Below, piece after piece: positions 16,613-25,360 of a stretch of DNA of 64,000 nt; the first letter of the stretch is position 1, and every line of letters begins with the position of its first letter. The notes under the pieces are model-generated. The model was not told where the DNA came from. It worked only from the letters and a program-made list of their open reading frames with translations, and searched no databases. This DNA comes from Sphingobacterium spiritivorum ATCC 33861. GTDB lineage: Bacteria; Bacteroidota; Bacteroidia; Sphingobacteriales; Sphingobacteriaceae. Location of the stretch: NCBI RefSeq assembly GCF_000143765.1, contig NZ_GL379773.1, forward strand, positions 62,001 to 126,000, read 5' to 3'. The position numbers and the translations under genes are program-made.

Positions 16613-16858
16613 TTTGTCAGTCTGTTTATTTTACTTGTTCGTTCTACAATGACCGCTAACTAGCAGATTGATCAATAAATAATGCTGAATCTAAAAATAA
16701 CGAATCACAAAAGTAATCTTTTTTACAGTAGACGCAAAGTTCTCTATATGCTCTTTCGCTTTTATTAAAGCATGTAAACAGGAAGTTACAATTCATTTTA
16801 AATATATAAACACTTCTTAGGTCAGGAATTGCTTTATCACTTAAATGCTGACAAAAAA
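16613..16858. other. non-coding stretch between DUF4180 and the PUL
   Basis: About 250 bp, AT-rich. I see no convincing gene, RNA or repeat. A 71-codon open frame on the minus strand lacks any family resemblance. The right end leads into the PUL terminator. The promoter for the DUF4180, NTF2 and YeiH genes should lie here, but I cannot place it. Confidence 0.5.
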
Positions 16859-16888
16859 ATAGCCGGTACAAAAATATGTACCGGCTAT
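16859..16888 (-). terminator. terminator of the susCD-GH88 operon
   Basis: ATAGCCGGTACA (16859-16870) and TGTACCGGCTAT (16877-16888) form a perfect 12-bp stem with a 6-base loop. On the minus strand the hairpin is followed by seven T's (complement of A-run 16852-16858). It lies 32 bp past the GH88 stop. Confidence 0.92.
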
Positions 16889-16920
16889 AAATTACTGAAT
16901 GAAAGATTGGCTTTCTAATA

Positions 16921-18132
16921 CTATAACAATGCTTTATAGCGCATCAGTGCCTCTACATAATAATAGTCCGCATAAGTCAGAGGTACATCTATTTCAAAAT
17001 TAGCAGGAATATGGCCTACGGAATGCTCTAATATAAAACCTCCATTAGTACCATTTTCCGCTTTGTAATTTTTCGACCCCAGACTTTTCAACATTTTTTC
17101 TGCAGCCAGCAGATACTTTTCCTGCTGTTCTTTGTTGACATATGACTGTAGCTCGAGCAAAGCTGAGGCCATGATAGCCGCTGCAGAAGCGTCCCGTTTA
17201 GCATCCGGAATATTATCAGCATTGAAATCCCAGTAAGGAATGCCGTCTTTAGGCAGATTGGGATGATTTAATATAAACTCTGCGATGTGAATGGCCTGAT
17301 TAAGATAAGTTACATCTTTGGTATCCCTATACATCATAGTATAACCGTACAATCCCCATGTCTGCCCCCGCGCCCATGCGGACTCATGTCTGGCTCCCTG
17401 AGCTGTATGCCTGTTTCTCACTTCACCTGAGATGGAATCATAATCTACAACATGATAGGAGCTGTAATCGTCCCTGAAATGATGTTTCAAAGTTGTATTT
17501 GCGTGAGTTTTAGAAATATTGATATATTTCTGATCACCACTTTCACGAGAGGCCCAGTTCAGGAATTCGAGATTCATCATGTTATCAATAATTACCGGAA
17601 ATTGCCATTTACTGTTGACAAGATCCCAGGACTTGATACAGCCTACTTTGCTATTGAAACGTGAGATCAGTGATTCAGCACCTGTCAACAGGATTTGCTT
17701 ATAATGTGCACTTAGCTGCAGGCGATTGGCATTGCCGAAGCTACAATAGAGCATGAAGCCCAGATCATGTGTAGTTTTATCGTCCTTTTCTTTTTCAAGT
17801 ATCCGGAGCACTTTATCTGCTTCAGCTTTCAATACAGAATCTCCTGCATATTCATAAAGATATAGTAATGTCCCCGGATAGAATCCTGATGTCCACCATT
17901 CCGGTCCGCTTGTTTCCAGAGAATCCTTATTTGCATAATACGTTTTAGGAAGACGACCTGGTTCATTCAGTCTTGTGGCCATATACTTATATTGTTTCAC
18001 AGCATCCTTAAGCTGTGTATCTACATATGTCGCAGGTAAGTGCAACTTTCCTTTATTCTGCCCTGTTTTGGTTTGTGCAGTGAGTATTACCGATACACAC
18101 ATCAGCACTATAATTGAAATTAATCCCTTCAT
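16921..18132 (-). CDS. glycoside hydrolase family 88 (unsaturated glucuronyl hydrolase)
   Basis: GH88 enzymes remove the 4,5-unsaturated uronic acid left on oligosaccharides by polysaccharide lyases. With the ATG at 18132 the protein has 403 residues and a signal peptide (GLISIIVLMCVSVILTAQ), so it acts in the periplasm. The (alpha/alpha)6-barrel motifs are present: PEWWTSGFYPGTLLYLYEY, HDLGFM with Asp123, VIIDNMMNLEFL with Asp183, then ESAWARGQTWGLYGYT and DASAAAI. The two Asp residues correspond to the catalytic pair of Bacillus UGL. It is last in the fecR-susC-susD operon. The related GH105 family is the main alternative. Confidence 0.92.
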   Translation of the reverse strand: MKGLISIIVLMCVSVILTAQTKTGQNKGKLHLPATYVDTQLKDAVKQYKYMATRLNEPGRLPKTYYANKDSLETSGPEWWTSGFYPGTLLYLYEYAGDSVLKAEADKVLRILEKEKDDKTTHDLGFMLYCSFGNANRLQLSAHYKQILLTGAESLISRFNSKVGCIKSWDLVNSKWQFPVIIDNMMNLEFLNWASRESGDQKYINISKTHANTTLKHHFRDDYSSYHVVDYDSISGEVRNRHTAQGARHESAWARGQTWGLYGYTMMYRDTKDVTYLNQAIHIAEFILNHPNLPKDGIPYWDFNADNIPDAKRDASAAAIMASALLELQSYVNKEQQEKYLLAAEKMLKSLGSKNYKAENGTNGGFILEHSVGHIPANFEIDVPLTYADYYYVEALMRYKALL

Positions 18133-18160
18133 TATATATTTTTTTGTTACGGATATAATT

Positions 18161-19668
18161 TTAGTAACCCGGGTTTTGAGGCAACAGATTAGCATTGCGA
18201 CCAATTTCTTCCTGAGGTATAGGAAGCAATGCATGAAAAGACTTCACATTTGGCTGACTTTCATAAGCTGTCGCCCCATTAAATGCCTCGACAATTACTC
18301 CCCACCGCTTTAGATCATACCAGCGTTTCCACTCAAAAGCTAACTCTACTCTACGTTCTTCACGTACAGCCTGACGGAAAGCATCCTGACTCATACCTGA
18401 TTGTAAATCTGCGGGATAAGAGCGACTTCCTTCCGGGGTATAGCGAGCTCTCGCACGAACAGCATTGATATAGCTATACGCTGCAGAAGTCGGGCCTCCG
18501 TTTGCTTCATTTATTGCTTCTGCAGCCATAAGGAGCACCTCGGCATAACGGAAGATTACATATTTATTATCTGAATCCGAACCTTCCGCACTGGCATTTT
18601 TCCCCGGATAGAGGCACCATTTAGCCATATGGATTCTCGGCCATTTCCATTTCTGATAAGAGGTCATAACGCCTTTGACTGGTGTCTGGGTAAGAAAACT
18701 TACTTTTTTCCGATAGTCTTCATCAGAGACACTGTTATACATTCCTGTTGAAGGTCACTCCACCCCAGCATATCCGCATCTCTCACCCCTGTCATTGGTG
18801 CTGTATAGTCAACATTTGCATTATTTTCTCCCGTCATCTTACCTGCAAAATCTACAACCCATATATGTTCGGACTGATAGCCTAGATCCGCTTTCCACAG
18901 ATTTTGATAGTCCTGTACCAACCCATACTGATAAGTAGACGCATTTTTTATAACGATTTCGGCCTGTTCAGCAGCTTCCGGCCAACGTTTTAAGATCATA
19001 TATACAGAAGCAAGTAATGTATGTGCCGAACCTTTAGTTGGTCTCGCTTTCACAGCTCCCGAATATGTGTCCGGAAGATTTTTGATAGCGAATTCACAAT
19101 CAGCTATAATATTCTCATAGACTTTTTCCGCAGATGTTTTACTAATGTTCGTTACTTTGGAAGGGTCGCTGACATATTCACCTATATACGGGATGTCTCC
19201 GAAGAGTTGTACCAGATGATAATAATATAAAGCTCTTAAAAGACGTGCCTCAGCTATCAATGCGGCTTTTTTTGTGTCATTCATAGTTACGGCCGGAATA
19301 CCGTCTATAGCTGCATTTGCAGCTCCGATACCCAGATATGCCGTACGCCACACCGCAAGAACATCCTGATTGCTGGAGTCATGTCTAAAACTGTTCAATT
19401 GGATACGACTGGATTGTGTACCAATATCACCAATATCACAATCATCTCCCAACAGTTGAAGTACCATCACCAGACGCCGTCCATAGCTGTCTGCATTTGC
19501 CAGTAAACTATAAATTCCCATTACAGAGGCTTCTGCATCGGCTTCTGTTTTAAAATATTGTTCCGGTGTCAGAATGCTGACAGCTTTTTCATCAAGCTTT
19601 GTACAGGAAAAACTAGTAACGAGAAGTGTCGTTAATACTAAAATTCTGAATAATGTGTTCTTTTTCAT
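18161..19668 (-). pseudogene. SusD/RagB family glycan-binding lipoprotein, broken by a 1-base frameshift
   Basis: SusD proteins are outer-membrane lipoproteins that bind glycans over a SusC channel. The N-terminal part (19668-18757) has a lipobox (LLVTSFSC), EQYFKTEADAEASVMGIYSLL and the TPR-rich EARLLRALYYYHLVQLFGDIP. It then leaves frame and stops near 18700. The C-terminal part continues in another frame (18754-18161) with PSTGMYNSVSDEDYRKK, YVIFRYAEVLLMAAEA and VREERRVELAFEWKRWYDLK, ending LLPQNPGY as in intact SusDs. One missing base near 18756 (GTGACC for GTGGACC) would restore about 500 residues. Real mutation or sequence error cannot be told apart. Confidence 0.9.
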
Positions 19669-19680
19669 GATATTTCAAGA

Positions 19681-22600
19681 TTAAAATCCGGCATTAAAAC
19701 CAAAAGTGAATGATTTGATATTCGGATAACTCATGTAATCCAGACCTATGTTTTGATTGGAGTCCTGAAAACTTACTTCCGGATCATATCCGGAATATTT
19801 TGTCCATGTCCATATATTTTGAGCACTGAAAAATACACGCAGGCGTTTTACACCGATCTTCTGAAGAGATTTTTCAGTAAAATTATAACCCAGGGCAAGA
19901 TTTTTCAGACGGAGGTAAGATCCGTCTTCAATCCAGCGTGAGGAGACTTCAGGATTGTTTGCCGAATTTGCACGGGGAATGTCCGTATTGGTATTTTGAG
20001 GAGTCCAGCGCCGCAAGGCATTTTTGGTTGCATTTCCTTTTCCTGCCATCCAGTCCAGCTCCATACGGGTTATATTCAGCATATCATTCCCATATGACCC
20101 CTGCATAAAGATGTTCAGATCAAAATTTTTGTATTTCAAGTCATTATTGAATCCAAATGTGAAATCAGGATGAGGATTTCCGATGACCTTACGATCATCA
20201 GCGTTGACCACACCATTCGGCCCATCTGTCAGATTATTAGAGGCATCGCGACCGTAAATATCCTTATACCGGACATCTCCCGGTTTCTTGCCGGGCTGTG
20301 CACTAAAGTCGTCACCCTGTTGATACAGCCCGTCAAACACCCACCCGAAGAAGGCTCCGACAACTTCTCCCTCACGTAGAATCTGTGATTCAGTAGATAA
20401 CATATGAGCCGGAATACTATTATAACGGATATCACCCTTAGGAAGTTGAAGGATTTTATTGCGGTTGAATGTAATGTTAAAATCAGTATTCCATTTTATC
20501 TTATCATTCAGATTAACAGTTTGCAATGCAAATTCCCATCCCTTGTTTTGTACACTACCCACATTTTGAAGAGAATTGGTAAATCCGGAATAAATAGGTA
20601 ACGGAACCTGATACAGCAGGTCAACAGTCTTTTTATAATAATAATCTACTGTCAGGTTTATTCTGTTATCCAAAAACCCTATGTCCAGCCCTGCATCAGT
20701 CTGTCTTGTAGTTTCCCAGGTAAGATTCGGATTAGCTACATTCGTGGGACGGACAGCATTCACCGGCATTCCACCTATCGTAGTCAATGTTGGTGAAAAG
20801 CGAGCCAGTGATTGATAAGATCCTATTTCGGAATTTCCGGTTTCACCATAGCTTGTTCTGATCTTTAAATTACTGATTGCCTCTAAGGATTGCATAAAGG
20901 GTTCCTGCTTAACATTCCAGGCAAATGCTCCTGATGGGAAAAATGCCCATTTATTATTTTTCCCAAATCGCGAAGATCCGTCATAACGACCTGTGACTGT
21001 AAACAGATACCGGCTTTTAAAATTATAGTTGACACGTCCGTAAAAGGAAGACATCAGCCAATCTTCCAGATTCGAAAATGCATTCTGATAACTTGATCCG
21101 GCACCTAAGTTCCAGAAAGAAAAGCTATCTGAGATAAAATTACGATTATTGGCCTGCCAGGCTTCATTACGCGAACTTTGATAGGAGTACCCTGCCATCG
21201 CAGTAAGGTTATGTATATCATTGAATGTCTGATTATAGGTCAGGAAATTTTCACTAATAAGATTCGTATTCTTCGCTGCATATATAGATCCTATACCTCC
21301 GACATTTCTCCCTTCAACAAGTGCTTTAGAGGCGTAATTACCTGTACGCTCATTGCTTATCTGGATGCCAAGTGTGCTTCGGAAAATCAGGTTTTTCAGA
21401 AGACCCAATTCTATATATGTATTTCCCTGAAAGAGATCGGTAGTTACATTATTTTGACGTTCCGTAGCAACTGCTACAGGATTATCATGCGGATCGCCTA
21501 CCTGTTTCAATGTATACTTGCCATTAGCATCATATACTCCCTGGGTAGGTTCAAAGCGCAGAGCAGCAGCTATTACTCCAGCTGTAGTCGTACCGCTACC
21601 GGCCTCCTGTGTACGGACACCACTTAAGTAGTTTCTGTTAAACATAAGTCGTGTTCCCATTTTTACCCGATCAGAAAAAGTAATATCCATATTTGATGTT
21701 CCGGATAACCTTCTGAAATTAGAGTTAATAATTACTCCTTTCTGTCCGTAATGATTTAATGCTGTGTAATAACGAATATTATCCGAGCCACCCGAAACAG
21801 CGAGTTGATTATTGAGCAGATTTCCTGTACGGAAGATCAGATCCTGCCAGTCTGTACCTGTTCCATAACTCTCCGGATTGGGATATGGAATATTATTGTT
21901 TCCGGAATTGATATAGGTATCATTAATATAAGATGCAAATTCTGATGCATTCAGCAACTCGAGTCTTTTACCCACTTTGTGTGTCGCCAAAGAGTTATTC
22001 AATTCTATAACCGGCTTACCTACTTTTCCTTTTTTAGTTGTAATCATTATTACACCGTTTGCTCCTCTGGATCCGTAAATAGCTGTCGCTGAAGCATCTT
22101 TTAATACTTCTACGGATTCTACATCTTCAGGAGCTGGCGGAGTACTTCCTGGAAACCCGTCAACAACATATAAAGGATCGCTGCTGGCATTTATAGAAGT
22201 ACCCCCACGTATACGAACACGGGGAGCTTTTCCCGGTTCGCCATTAGTACTGGATACAGCAACACCCGGTGCACGTCCCTGCAGCGCCTGTGCTGTGCCG
22301 GCCAGTGGAAAAGCACTGATCTGCGCTTTATTAATAGAGGCTACTGATCCTGTCAGATCACTTTTGCGCTGTGTACCGTAGCCTACCACTACTACCTCTT
22401 CAATATCCGTACTCTTGCGATTTAGTCTGACGTTAAGGACAGATCCGCCCTGTACTGCTATTGTTTGTGTTTCATAGCCGACCATACTAATAATCAGTGC
22501 AGCCCTGGAACCTGGTATTTGTATTTTAAACTGTCCCTGTTCATTTGTTGTTGTTCCTTGTCCTGATACCCCTTTTACAGAAACAGTTGCACCTGCAACA

Positions 22601-23055
22601 GGACCGACAGAATCTGTCACAGTACCACTTATTGAGGTCTGTAAGGCCTCATTTTGCTTAGGAGGGATCGTCTTATCTTTAGAGGAATTGTGTAAATTTT
22701 CCTGTACAACAATAGTCTTCTTATTAATTGTATATACCACCGGTTGATTAATAAAACACTGCTTTAAGGCCTCTTCCAGTGACACATCCTTAAGATTCAC
22801 TGATACAGGGCTACTGTTTAGCAGCATCCGCGGATTATAGAGCAAATGGTGACCACTTTGTTCACTGATCTCAAGCAACGCTTTTTCCAGTGTTGACTTT
22901 TTAATGGCCAATGTTACCTTTTGGGCGTGAACAGCGGCATTCGCAGACATCGCCCCAAGCACCATAAAAAATGCTAATAGTTTCATGATTCTCCAGATTG
23001 TTGTGCCTCTTGAAAGACCATACAGTCTTGTCTGCACATCATAATTTTTGTACAT
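19681..23055 (-). CDS. SusC/RagA family TonB-linked outer membrane protein with STN domain
   Basis: SusC-type TonB-dependent transporters import oligosaccharides captured by SusD. The 1124-residue protein has a signal peptide (about 24-45), an STN domain (about 48-115, TLEKALLEISEQSGHHLLY) and a carboxypeptidase-regulatory-like domain (about 140-215, ISGTVTDSVGPVAGATVSVK). A plug follows with VVVGYGTQRKSDLTGSVASI and DPLYVVDGFPG, then a 22-strand barrel ending SFTFGFNAGF. The STN domain implies signalling to the adjacent FecR anti-sigma factor. The SusD gene starts 12 bp after its stop, and FecR lies 100 bp upstream. Confidence 0.97.
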   Translation of the reverse strand: MYKNYDVQTRLYGLSRGTTIWRIMKLLAFFMVLGAMSANAAVHAQKVTLAIKKSTLEKALLEISEQSGHHLLYNPRMLLNSSPVSVNLKDVSLEEALKQCFINQPVVYTINKKTIVVQENLHNSSKDKTIPPKQNEALQTSISGTVTDSVGPVAGATVSVKGVSGQGTTTNEQGQFKIQIPGSRAALIISMVGYETQTIAVQGGSVLNVRLNRKSTDIEEVVVVGYGTQRKSDLTGSVASINKAQISAFPLAGTAQALQGRAPGVAVSSTNGEPGKAPRVRIRGGTSINASSDPLYVVDGFPGSTPPAPEDVESVEVLKDASATAIYGSRGANGVIMITTKKGKVGKPVIELNNSLATHKVGKRLELLNASEFASYINDTYINSGNNNIPYPNPESYGTGTDWQDLIFRTGNLLNNQLAVSGGSDNIRYYTALNHYGQKGVIINSNFRRLSGTSNMDITFSDRVKMGTRLMFNRNYLSGVRTQEAGSGTTTAGVIAAALRFEPTQGVYDANGKYTLKQVGDPHDNPVAVATERQNNVTTDLFQGNTYIELGLLKNLIFRSTLGIQISNERTGNYASKALVEGRNVGGIGSIYAAKNTNLISENFLTYNQTFNDIHNLTAMAGYSYQSSRNEAWQANNRNFISDSFSFWNLGAGSSYQNAFSNLEDWLMSSFYGRVNYNFKSRYLFTVTGRYDGSSRFGKNNKWAFFPSGAFAWNVKQEPFMQSLEAISNLKIRTSYGETGNSEIGSYQSLARFSPTLTTIGGMPVNAVRPTNVANPNLTWETTRQTDAGLDIGFLDNRINLTVDYYYKKTVDLLYQVPLPIYSGFTNSLQNVGSVQNKGWEFALQTVNLNDKIKWNTDFNITFNRNKILQLPKGDIRYNSIPAHMLSTESQILREGEVVGAFFGWVFDGLYQQGDDFSAQPGKKPGDVRYKDIYGRDASNNLTDGPNGVVNADDRKVIGNPHPDFTFGFNNDLKYKNFDLNIFMQGSYGNDMLNITRMELDWMAGKGNATKNALRRWTPQNTNTDIPRANSANNPEVSSRWIEDGSYLRLKNLALGYNFTEKSLQKIGVKRLRVFFSAQNIWTWTKYSGYDPEVSFQDSNQNIGLDYMSYPNIKSFTFGFNAGF

Positions 23056-23107
23056 TTGGTTTACGGTTTAATGTAATTAAATAGGTTTTAATTGTATTAG
23101 CTTCAAT

Positions 23108-23134
23108 ACCGGGAGCGCTGCAATCGCTTCCGGT
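23108..23134 (-). promoter_or_regulatory. hairpin between fecR and susC
   Basis: ACCGGGAGCG (23108-23117) and CGCTTCCGGT (23125-23134) form a 10-bp stem with one wobble and a 7-base loop. No T run follows, so it is not a simple terminator. It could mark an mRNA processing or attenuation point that sets susC apart from fecR. Confidence 0.4.
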
Positions 23135-23154
23135 TATCTGATTTTAAATAGAGT

Positions 23155-24300
23155 TTATCCCATAACGTATATCCTCCTTCCCTCTATTCTAAACTTTACT
23201 GATCCTGTAAGCGCAAGCATATCAAGCACATCCTGCACTTCTCCGAAACGTGAAATAGTTCCAGAAAATATTTTGTCCTTCATATCACCCTGGTAGACAA
23301 TTTCCACATCATACCATCGCGCTATTTTGCGCATGATACTTTCTATTCCTTCTGCATCGAAGAAAAAATTACCACTTTGCCAGGCCAGGATCTCTTTTGG
23401 ATTAAATGTCTCTGTATCTACACGCTTACTTCCTTTATCATAAGTCGTACGTTGTCCGGGATTGAGATTGTACCTCTTGCTATTAACATCCAAAAGAATT
23501 TTTCCCTCAATCAGGGAAGTTTGTACTGAAGACTCTTCTACATAAGCATTCACATTAAACCGTGTACCAAGTACTGTGATTTTCTGATCTGCTGTCTTCA
23601 CAATAAATGGTTTTCCATTTTGTTTCTGTACGTCGAAAAAGACCTCACCTGTAATTTCAACGACTCGTTCTTCGCCCGTAAAAGAAGTAGGAAAACGTAC
23701 AGACGATTCCGCATTAAGCCATACCCTGGTTCCGTCTGACAAATCGATCTGATATTGCCCGCCTCGTGGCGTGCGCAAAACGTGGTAACTGATCTTTGAA
23801 GCTACTGAGCTAGGCTGATCGTACGTAAGCTGCCCTTCAGCATTTTTACTCGCCACTACCTGACCCTCAAATGTTAAATCACCGGTTTTCAACGCATTGA
23901 GATCCACCTCAGTACCATTGTCCAATGTAAGAGTAGCTTTGTTTCCTCCCGGAAGTATTTTTTTATTGACGACTTTAGCCCGAAGATTATTTCCGGAATC
24001 ATCTTTCAGGTTCCATAACCAATAAGCTCCGAAACATAGAATTAAAACGGCTGCCGCAGTCTGAATACCCCTGTATAAAATTTTATACTTTCTGAAATGC
24101 GAAATTTTAATATGGTCTTTTATCTTGCCATGGATTCTTCTTTTCACATCTTCTTTTTTTCCCATGCGCATTTCATTCCAGTTTGTTTCCTCCAACTCAA
24201 AACTATCCTCATAGGATTCCAGCATAATATATTCTTCTTCCGTACAGAGTCCCTGCTGATATTTTTCGTATAACCGGATATATTCTTCTTTGGTTAGCAT
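23155..24300 (-). CDS. FecR family anti-sigma factor
   Basis: FecR proteins hold an ECF sigma factor inactive until the SusC STN domain signals substrate binding. The 381-residue protein has a cytoplasmic N-terminal part (EYIRLYEKYQQGLCTEEEY), one membrane helix (GIQTAAAVLILCFGAYWLW) and the periplasmic FecR domain with RTPRGGQYQIDLSDGTRVWL, NAESSVRFPTSF and GEVFFDVQKQNGKPF. A C-terminal DUF4974-like part follows (IESIMRKIARWYDVEIVY, FSGTISRFGEVQDVLDML). It is upstream of susC. Unusually, the sigma gene is divergent rather than in the same operon. Confidence 0.96.
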   Translation of the reverse strand: MLTKEEYIRLYEKYQQGLCTEEEYIMLESYEDSFELEETNWNEMRMGKKEDVKRRIHGKIKDHIKISHFRKYKILYRGIQTAAAVLILCFGAYWLWNLKDDSGNNLRAKVVNKKILPGGNKATLTLDNGTEVDLNALKTGDLTFEGQVVASKNAEGQLTYDQPSSVASKISYHVLRTPRGGQYQIDLSDGTRVWLNAESSVRFPTSFTGEERVVEITGEVFFDVQKQNGKPFIVKTADQKITVLGTRFNVNAYVEESSVQTSLIEGKILLDVNSKRYNLNPGQRTTYDKGSKRVDTETFNPKEILAWQSGNFFFDAEGIESIMRKIARWYDVEIVYQGDMKDKIFSGTISRFGEVQDVLDMLALTGSVKFRIEGRRIYVMG

Positions 24301-24487
24301 ACTCTCCTCTATTTAGGTTTCTATTTCTATAGAGTGTATTTCTGAAGTGTAACACACCTGCAAAAATATTTTTTGTTTCTATTTTATTTTTTATAATTGT
24401 ATATGGTAATGGTTAGACATAATCATTACTCATCCATCAAAAAACCAACTATAAATCAGATACCATCACGCTTATAAAGCAGATTCG

Positions 24488-25105
24488 ATGCCTTTACGTA
24501 AGAAGCAATATTATCAGAATACATTGCTGACAGATCAGCAATTATGGGTGACCGTTCAAATTGAGGATTGTCAGATAGCTTTTTCTACATTATATGATCG
24601 GTTTTGGTCTCTTATTTACACAACAACATTTTCCTATCTGAATGATCGTGAAAAAAGTGAAGAAATAACACTTGATATATTTTTGAATCTGTGGAACAGG
24701 CGTCAATATCTTCAGATTCGTTCATTTTCGGCTTACCTTCGGACATGTGCCAGATATCATGTTTATAAAGTGCTGAAAGATTCAAAAGAAAATCAGATTG
24801 CATTCAACCAATATCAGGAAGTCACAACCGAAACAAGTGTTTCCAATTTAGTACTTGAAAAGATGGAACAGGAAGATATCAAATCTTCAGTTGGGGATGT
24901 TCTGAAAAAATTATCGCCTCGTTGTCAGGAAATTTTCCAACTAAGTCGTTTTGAAAATCTCAGTAATGATGAAATTGCAGTAAAGCTCGGAATCTCAAAA
25001 CGTTCTGTAGAAAATCAGATAACGAAAGCTTTAAAACATTTACGGATAGCATTCGGGACATTGTCAGGTACTATCATTTTCTTAACACAATGGTTCCGAT
25101 TGTAA
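24488..25105 (+). CDS. ECF-type sigma factor of the polysaccharide utilization locus
   Basis: The 205-residue protein matches Bacteroidota sigma-70 family ECF factors. Region 2 is FSTLYDRFWSLIYTTTFSYL and FLNLWNRRQYLQIRSFSAYL. Region 4 is LSPRCQEIFQLSRFENLSND followed by EIAVKLGISKRSVENQITKA, and the C-terminal tail is hydrophobic, as is common in the FecR-partner group. It is transcribed away from fecR across a 187-bp gap and toward the lyase gene, so it sits at the centre of the PUL and probably drives susCD, fecR or both arms. Confidence 0.95.
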   Translation: MPLRKKQYYQNTLLTDQQLWVTVQIEDCQIAFSTLYDRFWSLIYTTTFSYLNDREKSEEITLDIFLNLWNRRQYLQIRSFSAYLRTCARYHVYKVLKDSKENQIAFNQYQEVTTETSVSNLVLEKMEQEDIKSSVGDVLKKLSPRCQEIFQLSRFENLSNDEIAVKLGISKRSVENQITKALKHLRIAFGTLSGTIIFLTQWFRL

Positions 25106-25360
25106 ACAGCATTTAACTTCTTCAGCCCTCCCTATCAAAGCACCAACTCTTCTCTACCCCAACTCTTCTTTCCATTTAAGTGGCTCAATCCGGTATTCTC
25201 ACGACTTTAATCAGGCTAATTAAGTCTAAGATTATCCCCTATACCGGAACAGGATAGTTCAGGTCAGTCATCTCACAATTAATGGTAAAATTTGCAAAAG
25301 GGTCTCCTTCCTATGGGATACTCCTGAAAATTAACCAATTGTAAAACTCAAACATCTGAT
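25106..25360. other. intergenic region before the lyase gene, with an 11-bp direct repeat
   Basis: A pyrimidine-rich 255-bp gap. CCAACTCTTCT occurs twice, at 25143-25153 and 25159-25169, a 16-bp period. The promoter of the lyase gene should lie here. I see no clear -7 or -33 box, which would fit recognition by an ECF sigma factor. No gene seen. Confidence 0.4.

Noticed and set aside
16656..16871. 71-codon minus-strand open frame between DUF4180 and the GH88 terminator
   Set aside because: No family resemblance, unusual composition, no promoter, and it runs into the PUL terminator hairpin.
18161..18742. C-terminal SusD fragment as a separate gene
   Set aside because: It has no signal peptide or own start, and its sequence continues the upstream SusD frame, so it is the second half of one broken gene.
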